DNA of 64,000 bases from Tritrichomonas musculus (taxonomy: Eukaryota > Parabasalia > Tritrichomonadida > Tritrichomonadidae). Shown here piece after piece: positions 12,001 to 21,000 of the stretch. The translations under genes and the position numbers were made by a program. The stretch's first letter is position 1; every line of letters begins with the position of its first letter. The notes below the pieces were generated by a model that ran no database searches, had not been told where the DNA came from, and saw only the letters and a list, made by a program, of their open reading frames with translations. The DNA lies in contig JAPFFF010000007.1 of NCBI GenBank assembly GCA_039105265.1, positions 3,162,001 through 3,226,000 of the forward strand, in the 5' to 3' direction.

Positions 12001-13086
12001 AGAGTTCGTGATTCAAACCAACTTATTGAAAAGATTGGGCAATTGGTCGCAATGAAAACAGAATACAAAACAGCAAAGAAATTACTGATGTCTGACAATT
12101 TAACTGAGTCAGTCCGGCATACAAGAGACAACTTTAATGATTTGCAATCATTTATTTCTGAGATTTGCCAAATTCTCAAAGTTACCGACGTGAATCAAAT
12201 TAAGAAAACTTTGCAATTGTTGTTGAAAGAAAATGAAGACTTCCATGCAATTGATGTAATGTTTCCAATTCAATTTTCTGGAAATGTAAAAGAAAGAGTT
12301 TCAAAAATATTAAAAATGGTCAAAGAAACTAAAGAATTTAACGAAAAACTTTGCCAACAATTACGAATTACGAAAATTGAAGATATCGAAAAAACTGTTT
12401 CTGGTTTGATTGAAAGCCAGCAAATGGCATCAGAATTATTTACAGAAATGCTCAAAAGCATGCTTTCAGCTGAAATTGAAATAAACTTCCCAATAACAAC
12501 TGATGAAAAAACAAGATTGTTAAACATATTTCATGAAAACCGAAAAAGGAACGAAGACACCAAATTGCAAATAGATTTAATATTAAATAAAGCAATGTCT
12601 TTCGGTTATAGAGGAAATAGCTGCACTGAGGCCGTTGATACGATTGTTGCTACATTTTCTGAAAGAGATAAACAATCATTAACTTCAAAAATGCATGAGG
12701 AGTTAATGTCAGTAAGAGCTGCTTCTGAAAATGATAAAAAAGCCGCTGAAAGACAGAAAGACAAATATAAAAAAACAATTAATAAACTTAAACAACAAAT
12801 TACTGAATTGCAAGATGAAAAAACGCAAAAAGAAACTGAGTTGGTTCAACAACTTAATATTGAAAGAGAGAAATCTCAGGAACTTGCTTCTGATCTGGGA
12901 AACCAACAAAGAATTCAAAATGAATTGATTTCTGTATTAAATGGCCAAATCCATGATGAACAGTTTCTAATGTCAAATTTAAGTAAAAGAGATTCATCAA
13001 TTGTTCAAGAAGCTGGAAAAAAAATGAAATCCTTATCTTTTCTTTCGCAATCCACCAACCCAAGCAAAACTGTTCAATTCAAATAG
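9016..13086 (+). CDS. Large coiled-coil protein
   Basis: This 1,356-residue protein is rich in Glu, Gln, Lys and Ser. Long heptad-type coiled coil runs from about 135 to 700 and again from about 1,215 to 1,315. Between them (about 700-1,200) lie repeated modules of roughly 70 residues that share the pattern [IL]CQ[IL]L-[KR][IV]xDxxQIxKKL or similar (for example ICEKLRVRDSNQLIEKIGQL and ICQILKVTDVNQIKKTL). The first ~110 residues are globular. It resembles cytoskeletal or basal-body coiled-coil proteins, but long coiled coils score against many families and no orthologue is recognised. The DNA between about 10,300 and 11,800 is richer in G+C than the ends. Confidence 0.8.
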   Translation: MTLQQKIQHPIKDYFQERKDLFLDSLKKAAAAVVDDEYIKQMFVNNLSKTFIPDRICELVNKNLTDDREKYMTNILEKLNSYEFVFGSERMNQIEEIGFRLNDLFTIPILNEGVYHKQLQKLSLVLSEILKEINTKINKETEKNDNEKNNYIKDISSQVSNTNLNQNQKIVFKSMSAMISNLKQTINDFKNETIDLMKNSNQKLKLAIPKQNTNNNNTDFEKTRQDLLKTIENQSIKIDQLQQQIQSPSHSSLNDSQSKEKLEKRIEKAKIIIQQLSESNEALESNQKVLEEKVEHLKDVNSQLKDQLLLNASQKNALSPSLTQKLNLKNAEDEIYQLKEENSILKEKNEKQKSKFQQRLRTLEIELQQQRESQSQFQSSQLVEKDKIIEDLTNQNKVLVSTIQNNEKKILSKNQRQQKLQEMLQDISNTNEEQKSSIESLSSDNNALMTTVKKIRRDLRIQKQVNDEYSQQIEELKRTFSRAEDQAKDAIELIRDRLSNETSNFHFSTLIEGIRRLFQQIDEKDTRILSLENQKQSLTSTITNKDRENAQIQMTMQQMTEQLKNSSHLRSQYDSQQSIIVESKEAIQQLHDKMEKYKKKAKDLYQSLTDVSIQRDDLLEYKEFSETLKKQNADLQKELKSARQKLAKLELDAQTATSLSQRQYSEQLKDLSRQVREANNRIQRVTTQSSRSIPIESFDDIPRVFADLKQQISKSNSIMTKLKNILQVKNDDDLINEAKNLKQDNNALQEFLKEMTETLNVTSLKKCSKAISELKEEIDSSNQKEQQICQILLIKDPSKIEKKLQNVMETNKIITRVISALHVSDEDQISDKLGELVSMASTLNENGLSSDEKLREHFQQFYLVLNEKKAALEKLKGNENLEESIQKLMAHCKELEKIQFKLKITEQEPQRVDLLLNYEKDMIEICSILQLHDFSEVVQNISELVTANNDLIEEEERIMSALAVLTPDSIIPKIDDLSKQITDKTAFIDNICEKLRVRDSNQLIEKIGQLVAMKTEYKTAKKLLMSDNLTESVRHTRDNFNDLQSFISEICQILKVTDVNQIKKTLQLLLKENEDFHAIDVMFPIQFSGNVKERVSKILKMVKETKEFNEKLCQQLRITKIEDIEKTVSGLIESQQMASELFTEMLKSMLSAEIEINFPITTDEKTRLLNIFHENRKRNEDTKLQIDLILNKAMSFGYRGNSCTEAVDTIVATFSERDKQSLTSKMHEELMSVRAASENDKKAAERQKDKYKKTINKLKQQITELQDEKTQKETELVQQLNIEREKSQELASDLGNQQRIQNELISVLNGQIHDEQFLMSNLSKRDSSIVQEAGKKMKSLSFLSQSTNPSKTVQFK

Positions 13087-13500
13087 CTGAGTTTTATTTA
13101 TTATTTATTTATATGTTTTTATTAAATTATATATATATATATTCATTTTGTGCCTATTATAATAGTCAAAGATTTTTTTGCAATATCGTCACTTATATTT
13201 ATCAAGAAAAAATTTATTATACTAGCATAGAGATTTTAATTTTGAACTATAAAAAGAATTGTTAATTTTCCTGAAACTTACACTCGTATTTTTTTGGAAG
13301 ATAGAATTGATTATTTTTTTATTTCAATATATTTCAATAAAATTATTAATAATCATTTGAAAAAGCAATTATCAAATTATTCAATTTTTTTATAAAATAT
13401 AAAATTCTTCAAATATTTGAAAGTGACAAAATAGCGGTATCAAAAAGTTTTATAAAATTTATAATATTCAAAACACTTCATATTAATTCTGTTCAAATAG
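13087..13500. other. AT-rich intergenic spacer, no gene seen
   Basis: The 414 bases are poly-A/T-rich, with an AT dinucleotide run near 13,128-13,142. No ORF, RNA gene or clear promoter motif was found. The sequence AGCGGTAT near 13,433 resembles, but does not match, the trichomonad Myb-type M3 element. Confidence 0.6.
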
Positions 13501-14055
13501 ATGTATAAGCTAAAAATAGACTTACAATCTTTTCAATTTACAAATGGAATTATTCAAGAGAATGATACAGTACGGGTTAGTATCACAACTTTACCAGATG
13601 AACGTAAGCAAGCATTAACAATTGACGCAAAGAAACTCAAAAATTTCCACCACTTTTTCACAATTTCTATTACTGATCAAACTCAAAGAATTTTATTTGT
13701 TGTTAGAAAAAAATTTTTTTCACAAAATGATCCAATTATTGCATCATCAATTGTATTAAATTCACAATTACCAAAACCGATTGGTAGCGCAGATGACACA
13801 GAATTGAGAAATATTTTTTTATATGAGCCCATACAACATTCCTGCCATTCGAATATTTCAAGGAATGTTCAAAAAAGGAAAATACTAGGCCAGATGCAAG
13901 TTCAATTTTCAATATTTCCAATAGAAAGAAATTTTGTAATCAGAAATCGTGCTTGCAAAACCCGTCAAAAACAAGGATTTTCTAAGAGAAATCCAGTTTT
14001 TGATGATGAAGCAAAATTTAATTATGTTAGCTCAGAAAATCTTATATGTAACTAA
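13501..14055 (+). CDS. Hypothetical protein, possibly C2-like
   Basis: A 184-residue ORF begins with ATG and has a beta-strand pattern at its N-terminus (MYKLKIDLQSFQF, then VRVSITTLP, FHHFFTISI, RILFVVRKKF) that resembles a C2-type beta-sandwich of the short trichomonad kind. The second half (PIGSADDTELRNIF to the end) is less structured. No Ca2+-binding aspartate set is evident. It stands alone between two AT-rich spacers. The C2 suggestion is weak. Confidence 0.55.
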   Translation: MYKLKIDLQSFQFTNGIIQENDTVRVSITTLPDERKQALTIDAKKLKNFHHFFTISITDQTQRILFVVRKKFFSQNDPIIASSIVLNSQLPKPIGSADDTELRNIFLYEPIQHSCHSNISRNVQKRKILGQMQVQFSIFPIERNFVIRNRACKTRQKQGFSKRNPVFDDEAKFNYVSSENLICN

Positions 14056-14946
14056 TTATATTGTACATGTACTGTTGTTTTAATAAATTATAATATAGCG
14101 TTTTTTGTTATTTAAATTATTATTTTTATTTTTTAATACGATATAGTTATGCTTGTACAAAATATAATATTGATATCATTCTCCTTTTCATTTTACATAT
14201 GATTTGACGACTATCATGGATAATAAATCATTTTCAATATTATAAAAAAGGAGATTTAATGAGATAAAATTATGAATAATAAAAATAATAAATGGCTATT
14301 GCCAAAAAAGTAAAATCTGCTAAATATAATCATTTGATTTGAAAGAATTAATAAAATATTTTAAAACAATTGTAATAAAAGAATGAATGAATAATTGAAA
14401 CTTTTTCTGATAATATAAAAACAATTATTTATTTTTAAAAATCATTGTTTTATTAAATAAATTCATCAATAATCAGCAAATTACTTCGTAATAAAAAAAA
14501 ACGTTTTTGTTTTAATAAAATTTTATTTGATTTATAAAAATACGATCATCAATATAATTTTTGTATTATATCAAAATTCCCAAATTTATAAAATTAAATT
14601 ATTGATTAAATAATAATAATAATTAATAAAAATTCTAAAATTATAAATAAATAACAAAATATTCGCAAACTATAAATAAATTAATGTTTTTCTGTCAAAA
14701 ATCAATTCAATATATGATTCTGAATTTTTTTTAAATGACAGGACATTTACTTATTCAATTTTTGTTTATAAATAAAAAAAAAACTTATATTAAATCATCC
14801 TTTTTTTAAAAAAAATATCTATCAAAAAATTATTCTGTTTTATTGATAATGGCCATGTTCTAAAAAATGAAACAAATAATTTATCAAAAAGTTAGGTAAA
14901 GATATTTTTTTTCATAATAGTTCTATATATATAAAAAAAAAAAAAC
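14056..14946. other. Long AT-rich spacer, no gene seen
   Basis: The 890 bases are strongly AT-biased with many homopolymer runs and stops in all frames. No RNA gene, repeat pair or initiator could be supported. The end nearest the kinase carries an AT repeat followed by a run of A just before the ATG at 14947. Confidence 0.6.
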
Positions 14947-16335
14947 ATGAGCAAAGATGCTACAAAAGAGCCAGTTATTCTGAAAGAAGTCCTAAAGAAA
15001 AAAGGAGCCAAATTTGGCTTCTGGCACAAAAGATTATGCAAGCTTACCACAAATCATTTTTTAATATATAAAGGCGATAACGAAAGTGAGCTAGATAAAA
15101 TAATTGAAATTGGTTCAAGCGCGTCTATTCAATGCTGTGATAATGGAAAACCACCGCATTTTATATTGGATACAAATGATGATCGTCCGTTGAAATTATG
15201 TCATGATTCTCCAAACGTCATTATCACATGGGTAAATGAAATCAGAAACATAACTCTCCAAACACCAAACTTATCAATGGACAATTTTGAAATTGTCTCT
15301 GTACTTGGGCGTGGTTTTTATGGAAAAGTTATGCTTGTTAAAAAGAAAGGTACAAATGAATATTATGCAATAAAGACAGTTCACAAAAACCGACTTGTTA
15401 AAGCTAATAAGGTTCACACTATTTTCACAGAACGAAATATTTTAATGAAAGCAAAACATCCTTTCATTGTCAATTTATGCTTTGCTTTTCAAACAGATAC
15501 CAAAGTATATTTAGGTCTTGAATATGCAGCAGGTGGTGAAATGTTCTATCATTTACAAAATCGAGGTACAATTCCAATAGATGAAGTTCGATTATATATA
15601 GCTGAATTGGCATTAGCTCTCAACTATCTACATAATTATCGAATCATATATAGAGATTTAAAACCAGAAAACGTTTTACTAGATTCTCAAGGACATATAA
15701 AACTCACCGATTTTGGTTTAGCTAAATCATTATCTGATTATACAGATACAACAGGTACATTTTGCGGTACTTCAGAATATGTTTCACCAGAAATTATTTC
15801 AAGAAAACCTTACGGAATTGAAATTGATTGGTGGGCTTTAGGAATATTCACATATGAACTTCTATATGGTCAAACTCCATTTTTCAATGAGAATAGATCC
15901 AAAATGTTTCAATCCATCAAGAATTCTCGTCCTAGATTTCCAAGGAAAGCTGAACAGTCTACAATTGATTTTATTTCATTGTTACTGGAAAAAGATCCCA
16001 CACAAAGAGGTACTTTTGATAAAATAAATGGACATCCATTTTTCAAAGGAATGAACTTTGAAGATGTTCTTGCCAAAAAATATAAACCAGCCTTTGTTCC
16101 TCCTTCAAGTGGAGTAGCTGATAATTTTGACGAAGAGTTCACAATGGAAAATCCTCAGGATTCATTAGCAACTCCAACCATGAATGTAAAGAATAATCCA
16201 TTCAATGGATTTTCATACGTAGCTGATGGTAAAGAAGATAATGACTCATATGGTGAAGAAGATAATGAAGAAAATAGCGGTGATGAAAATATGTCACCTA
16301 TTGCATGTATGGCTCCAACAGAAATGATGGAATAA
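14947..16335 (+). CDS. Akt/PKB-like kinase: PH domain plus AGC kinase
   Basis: This 462-residue protein has an N-terminal PH domain (about 9-103, with WHKRLCKL and ITWVNEIR) and an AGC kinase domain (about 114-365). Key residues are present: the Gly loop G121-R-G-F-Y-G126, K143, catalytic D237 in YRDLKPEN, and DFG 255-257. The activation loop reads TFCGTSEY with T271 at the PDK1 site. The hydrophobic motif F419-N-G-F-S-Y424 is the Akt form. The layout therefore matches Akt/PKB: membrane phosphoinositide sensing coupled to kinase activation. A Glu/Asp-rich tail of ~35 residues after the hydrophobic motif is unusual. The stop overlaps UAAA. Trichomonads have expanded AGC families, so one-to-one orthology to Akt is not claimed. 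Confidence 0.92.
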   Translation: MSKDATKEPVILKEVLKKKGAKFGFWHKRLCKLTTNHFLIYKGDNESELDKIIEIGSSASIQCCDNGKPPHFILDTNDDRPLKLCHDSPNVIITWVNEIRNITLQTPNLSMDNFEIVSVLGRGFYGKVMLVKKKGTNEYYAIKTVHKNRLVKANKVHTIFTERNILMKAKHPFIVNLCFAFQTDTKVYLGLEYAAGGEMFYHLQNRGTIPIDEVRLYIAELALALNYLHNYRIIYRDLKPENVLLDSQGHIKLTDFGLAKSLSDYTDTTGTFCGTSEYVSPEIISRKPYGIEIDWWALGIFTYELLYGQTPFFNENRSKMFQSIKNSRPRFPRKAEQSTIDFISLLLEKDPTQRGTFDKINGHPFFKGMNFEDVLAKKYKPAFVPPSSGVADNFDEEFTMENPQDSLATPTMNVKNNPFNGFSYVADGKEDNDSYGEEDNEENSGDENMSPIACMAPTEMME

Positions 16336-16460
16336 AAATATTATTATTATTATTATTATTAAATACTATATTTTAGAGTAAATAATTTAATATAAAATAT
16401 TCTTAAAAATAAAGAGAGAATAAAATATTGAGGCCGTTTATTAATACTTTTTCTTTATAA

Positions 16461-16985
16461 ATGTCTGATCAACAGCAATTACTTGACCCTTTAAATAAGG
16501 AGCAAGAACCAAATGATGTAAATGAAGAACATGAAGAAGATATTCAAACAGTTGAATATAGAATTCCAAGGATTCCTGCATATACCGCTTATGCTTTAAA
16601 TCGCGTTTATTATTACACTACACCATATTGGATATTCGAATTCTTGATTTATATCGTTAAAAGCAATTTAATTCGTGATGGTGTGTCTGCAAGAGATTGG
16701 GTAATTCTTTTCTTTTGGCTTGTTGCACAAATAATTTCCCGTCATTTTGCAATCCTATCAATTAAGCAAGGAACATGTTCATTTAGTTCTTATTTTACAT
16801 ATTATGTACCTGTTGGAATTATCAGTATTTTTTTCACGATTTATATATTTCAATTAGCAAATACAGTTCTTTTATTCGAAATTATTTTCACTGTTATAGT
16901 GCTTATTTTTCAAATTGCATTATTTGTGGGTTCTGTCATTTCTTTTTTAATGCAGCTTTCTCCATCAAAAGTCAAAGTAACTTAA
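16461..16985 (+). CDS. Four-span membrane protein, TMEM17/TMEM216-like
   Basis: This 174-residue protein has an acidic N-terminus of ~38 residues and then four hydrophobic spans (about 52-72, 81-99, 112-132 and 140-163). The pattern resembles the Transmemb_17 family (TMEM17, TMEM80, TMEM216): a YYYTTPYWIFEF...IYIVK first span, then a D before span 2 and ISRHFAILSIKQGT after it, like the RLFFGTKGN of TMEM216. These proteins sit in the ciliary transition zone and gate membrane-protein entry. A flagellate would have use for one. The match was seen by eye at low identity; any small tetraspan is the alternative. Confidence 0.6.
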   Translation: MSDQQQLLDPLNKEQEPNDVNEEHEEDIQTVEYRIPRIPAYTAYALNRVYYYTTPYWIFEFLIYIVKSNLIRDGVSARDWVILFFWLVAQIISRHFAILSIKQGTCSFSSYFTYYVPVGIISIFFTIYIFQLANTVLLFEIIFTVIVLIFQIALFVGSVISFLMQLSPSKVKVT

Positions 16986-17100
16986 GTAATTCATACTGTT
17001 TGTATTATTATGCTATAATAAATTGTTTAGTTTATCATTTTACATATAGAAAAATAATTTTATTATAAAGCATATTTAAAAAAATAAAAATAAAAATAAA

Positions 17101-17418
17101 TCACGAAGAATCTTCTGAATTCTCTAAAACCACTGAAATTCTAGAACTGAAAGGTTGAATGGTATCGAGATTCATATCAAACCATAATATTAGTAATTCT
17201 CTATTTCTTTTGTAATTACGAGGGAATTTTATACCTAACATTTTTGAGAATAAAGTAGCGAGTGATATAAGTCTGTTAACTGAGATTTGATTATGAAAAA
17301 AATTCATCAAAAATTCCATACCTCTGCTTCCTTCTGGTTCAAAATCACCAAGAAGTTTTTGTGCCACCCCTCTTTCACCAAGAAGTTTTCTGCTAGGAGC
17401 GTTTGATGTTTTTGGCAT
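17101..17418 (-). CDS. Small hypothetical protein
   Basis: A 105-residue ORF starts with ATG (MPKTSNAPSRKLL). It has a charged N-terminus, a central helix (about 34-62) and a basic patch FPRNYKRNRELL, with an acidic end (LENSEDSS). No family is recognised. It lies convergent with the TMEM17-like gene, 115 bases apart. The composition is protein-like rather than random AT translation, which is the main support. Confidence 0.5.
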   Translation of the reverse strand: MPKTSNAPSRKLLGERGVAQKLLGDFEPEGSRGMEFLMNFFHNQISVNRLISLATLFSKMLGIKFPRNYKRNRELLILWFDMNLDTIQPFSSRISVVLENSEDSS

Positions 17419-17611
17419 TAAAAATTTTTAAAAATTTCCATTGAATACTATTTAATAAAAATTGATTTTATTTGAAAAAGTTAATTTCAGCCCTTTTAAT
17501 AATTTTCCAAGATACTGAGAATGGAAAATAGTTGAAAGGCATCATTTGTAATAAATGCTCTTGAAAAATATTTTTATTTTTATAGATGCCTGAAAAAGTT
17601 GCCGACGACAG

Positions 17612-17967
17612 GAAAAAGTTGCCAACGGTGGCCTTAAAAGCATTTTTTCAGCATTTAAACAATGCGATATAAAAAAGAAATCATTGTTTCATTATTTGTT
17701 GCATTTTAAATTATAAAAAAATGTTTATGTTTCATTTTTTTAAACAAATTTTGTTAAAAATTTTTTAAAAAATTTTTATGTTAACTTTTTCTTAGCATTT
17801 CAATTGAGCATTGAACATAAGATATATATATATCTTCATATTTTTTTAATTATTACTTTTTATTACATATTAATAATATTTAATATAATTTAAATATAAT
17901 TAATTATAACTTTCATTAAAATATATCCTTAAAAAGGTCATCGTTGGCAACTTTTTCTCGCCAATGG
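17612..17967. repeat. MITE-like inverted-repeat unit
   Basis: A ~23-base inverted repeat, core AAAAAGTTGCCAACG followed by RTGRCCTT, stands at 17613-17635 and, reversed, at about 17935-17957, enclosing ~300 bases of very AT-rich DNA. The left arm is preceded by a second direct copy of the core (AAAAAGTTGCCGACG, about 17593-17607). The right arm is followed by a perfect 13-base palindrome TGGCGAGTCGCCA at 17965-17977. No target-site duplication could be fixed. It is possibly a short non-autonomous DNA element or a relic of one. Confidence 0.5.
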
Positions 17968-18068
17968 CGAGTCGCCATTTTAGATTATTACACAAAAAAA
18001 TAATAATAATAATAATATTTTCATGATTTATTATATTCTATTTTCAAATAAATAATAATAATAATAAT

Positions 18069-21000
18069 TTATAAATTAACAAATAAATTATGAGCATGAC
18101 AAATTATACATTTGTGCTTACTTCCAGCACAGTTATAACAGATTGCTCTTCCGCAGCAATCGCAGAATTTATCTGGTTTTCCCTTACAAATTGCACATTC
18201 TTCGAAGCATTTTAATGGCAAAACAGATTTTTCTCCAGCAGACCAAATAAAAACTGCTCCACTAATATCAGTTGTCAAGAAAGAAGTTCTATTTGGGTGG
18301 AAAGCAATTCTATTAATTTTCCATGAATGCTTGCTAGGTAAAATTTTTACGTCGATTGTTCTAGTTTCGATTCTAGAAGTTGCGATTAAAACTTTTCCAT
18401 CATCGCAGCCACAAATAACCGTTCTATCTCTATCAGCGTAATTTGAAGGCATTGCCGTCATTGCCGTCACTTTTATATCGAATTTTTCGAAGTCTATTTC
18501 GGCCAATCTTTGCCCATTTATTGAATAATAATAACCATGATTAACGGTCGTTATCCAAATGGCGCCAAATTCGTCGTCCATTGCCATTGCGGTTATTAAC
18601 GTACCGAACTTCAAAATTCTATGGATTGTTCCTCCATTTATCTCCCAGATTACGACCTCTGTTTCGAGCCTTGTTGCGCAGATGAAATGCGTCCCGCTGA
18701 TCAAAGAAGTCGGCTTTGAACTCCAGCTGAAATCAGAGATTTGCTCGATTTCAGACGGGTAAATGTCCTTGTATTTAATTCGCCAAATTCTTGTCAGTCC
18801 GAAGACGAAGTCCACTGAGAGGAAGAGACCGTTTCGGCTGACATTAATTGAGGACGCAAAGGCGAAATAATTGTCATTTTTTTCTTTACGATAACCGCTT
18901 TTTGTGGTCGAACAAAAAGCGAGAAGCAAGTTTTCATGTTCAATGTGAACTGACCAATTAACGCTAATTGAGACGGAATGTAGATGCATCTTTTTGAGTC
19001 CATCCTGAGTGAACTGAATGTTGTTCTCATTTCCAACTTTAACGTTCAACTTCTGACAAAACTGATTCGAGTTCATGTCAACAATGTCGCTCGCGCTTTC
19101 ATTGGACGAACTGAAGTCGCTCAGTGAAGAACTCAGGCTCCTGTTGAAGTAGTAGCTGCTGCTTGCGCTGGTTGTGCTCACAACGTTGTTCAATGAGGAG
19201 CTGTTAGCAATGCCGATTGATGCCGTGTTTGCGTTGCTTGTTTCGTCAGGGAAATGATGAATGATCCATTCATTCAAGAATTTCCTGTCACGAAGTCCTT
19301 CCCGCAGCTTCAGCAGCTTCTGAAGCGCCAATGAGAAGTCGTACGAAAGCTTCGTCTTGGTGATTCTTTGGCTGTCCAATGCTGATCTTTTCCTTGACAA
19401 GTTCTTGAACTTCTTGTAATTCTTAAAGTCATTGCAAGAGCTAAAATCGTTGTAAACTTTCAGATTAGAACTGTTGTTCACTGACTGTTGTTGCTGTTGT
19501 TTGTTGTACAACTTCTTGCCAGTGAACAAAGGACCGTTCATGAAGAACTCAGAGGTGAAATAGAAGTTCGCTGGAATGCTTTCGTACTTCGCCTCATTGC
19601 AGTAATGGTGAGAAGAGTAAGCAAAAGGAAGAACAGAAGAAAGCATCTCTTCAGTAATGCTGCAATTAGGAAACTGAGTGCAACTTTCTTTCTCTCTTTC
19701 GCTGCTCTTCTTGTTCAGTCCCGGAAAGAACGGATAAGAAGACATGTCGACAAACGATCTGCCATACTTGTCGTTCAAGGAAAGAACAAGCGCTTCAGGT
19801 GAGTTGTTGGGCAGCAAGAGTAACTCTTTAGGAAGCCCCGAATCAACTCTTTCATTCACTTTTTCATAGAATGTCTTCGAGTCGCGAGACTGGTTGATTT
19901 TAATGATGAAGTTTCCGTTCTTAAATGACCAGAATTCGAAAGAGTCAACAATTGTCACCTGCCTCGATGATCCGTTGTTGCACGCGCTGTTTCGCTGCTT
20001 GATCCGAATGATCGACGACATCGGAATGTACAAGACAATGTGCGACGCAAAAAGCTTGGTCTCGCCCCAGTGGCCGAGGAAGACTGACTCGAGGAAGACG
20101 TGCAATTTCTTGTCATCTTCGATTTTCAGCAAGTTGATGTCGTTGTTCTTCATGGCGCTGTGCGTCAGGATGAGGAGGCAGTCGTCGTAGACGAAGACAA
20201 TCGATGGAATCTGTGTGATGTGGCGCTCAATCCGACACTCAGAGAAGAACGAATAATTCGAGCCAAAGACCGATTCAAACAGCTTCAAAAAGTTCGTGTT
20301 TGAAGGCTTCAGCTGGCTGGGAAGGTCCTTGATGTGGTGCCGATACTGCCAGATGACGTCGCTCATCAATGACGATGACTGGCACGAACTGGCAGTCGAG
20401 GCTGCCGCCTTCAAAGGAAGGTTGCTGCTCTTCTTGGACTTGCTCGCATCAGCATTGCTGTTGATCACTGAGTCCGAGCTTGTTAGCAACGAATTCTGTG
20501 AGTTCGAGGTGTCAATTTCGCTCATCAAGCTGCTGTTCATGTCGCTGTTGTCTGCAAGAACCGAAAGTCCAACGTTGTTCATGTCTTCATATGGATTCGC
20601 ATCAATTTCGCACATGCTAACTGACGCGCTGTTAAACCTAACGCATCTTCTCTTATCCACGAGTTGATTCTCTCTCTTTTTCAGCATCAAAGTTGACTTC
20701 AACTCCAAATTAGATTCAACCTCATCAACATTCAACTTCTCACTATTACTTCCTTCATCAACATTCAACTTCTCACTATTACTTCCATCATCAACATTCA
20801 ACTTCTCACTATTACTTCCTTCATCAACATTCAACTTCTCACTATTACTTCCTTCATCAACATTCAACTTCTCACTATTACTTCTCTCATCAACATTCAA
20901 CTTCTCACTATTACTTCCTTCATCAACATTCAACTTCTCGCTATTACTTCCATCATCAACATTTAATTTCTCACGATTACTTCTCTCATCATCATTCAAC

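Noticed and set aside
13087-14946. RNA genes in the AT-rich spacers around the 184-residue ORF
   Set aside because: No A/B boxes, stable stems or conserved blocks could be found; only homopolymer and AT runs.
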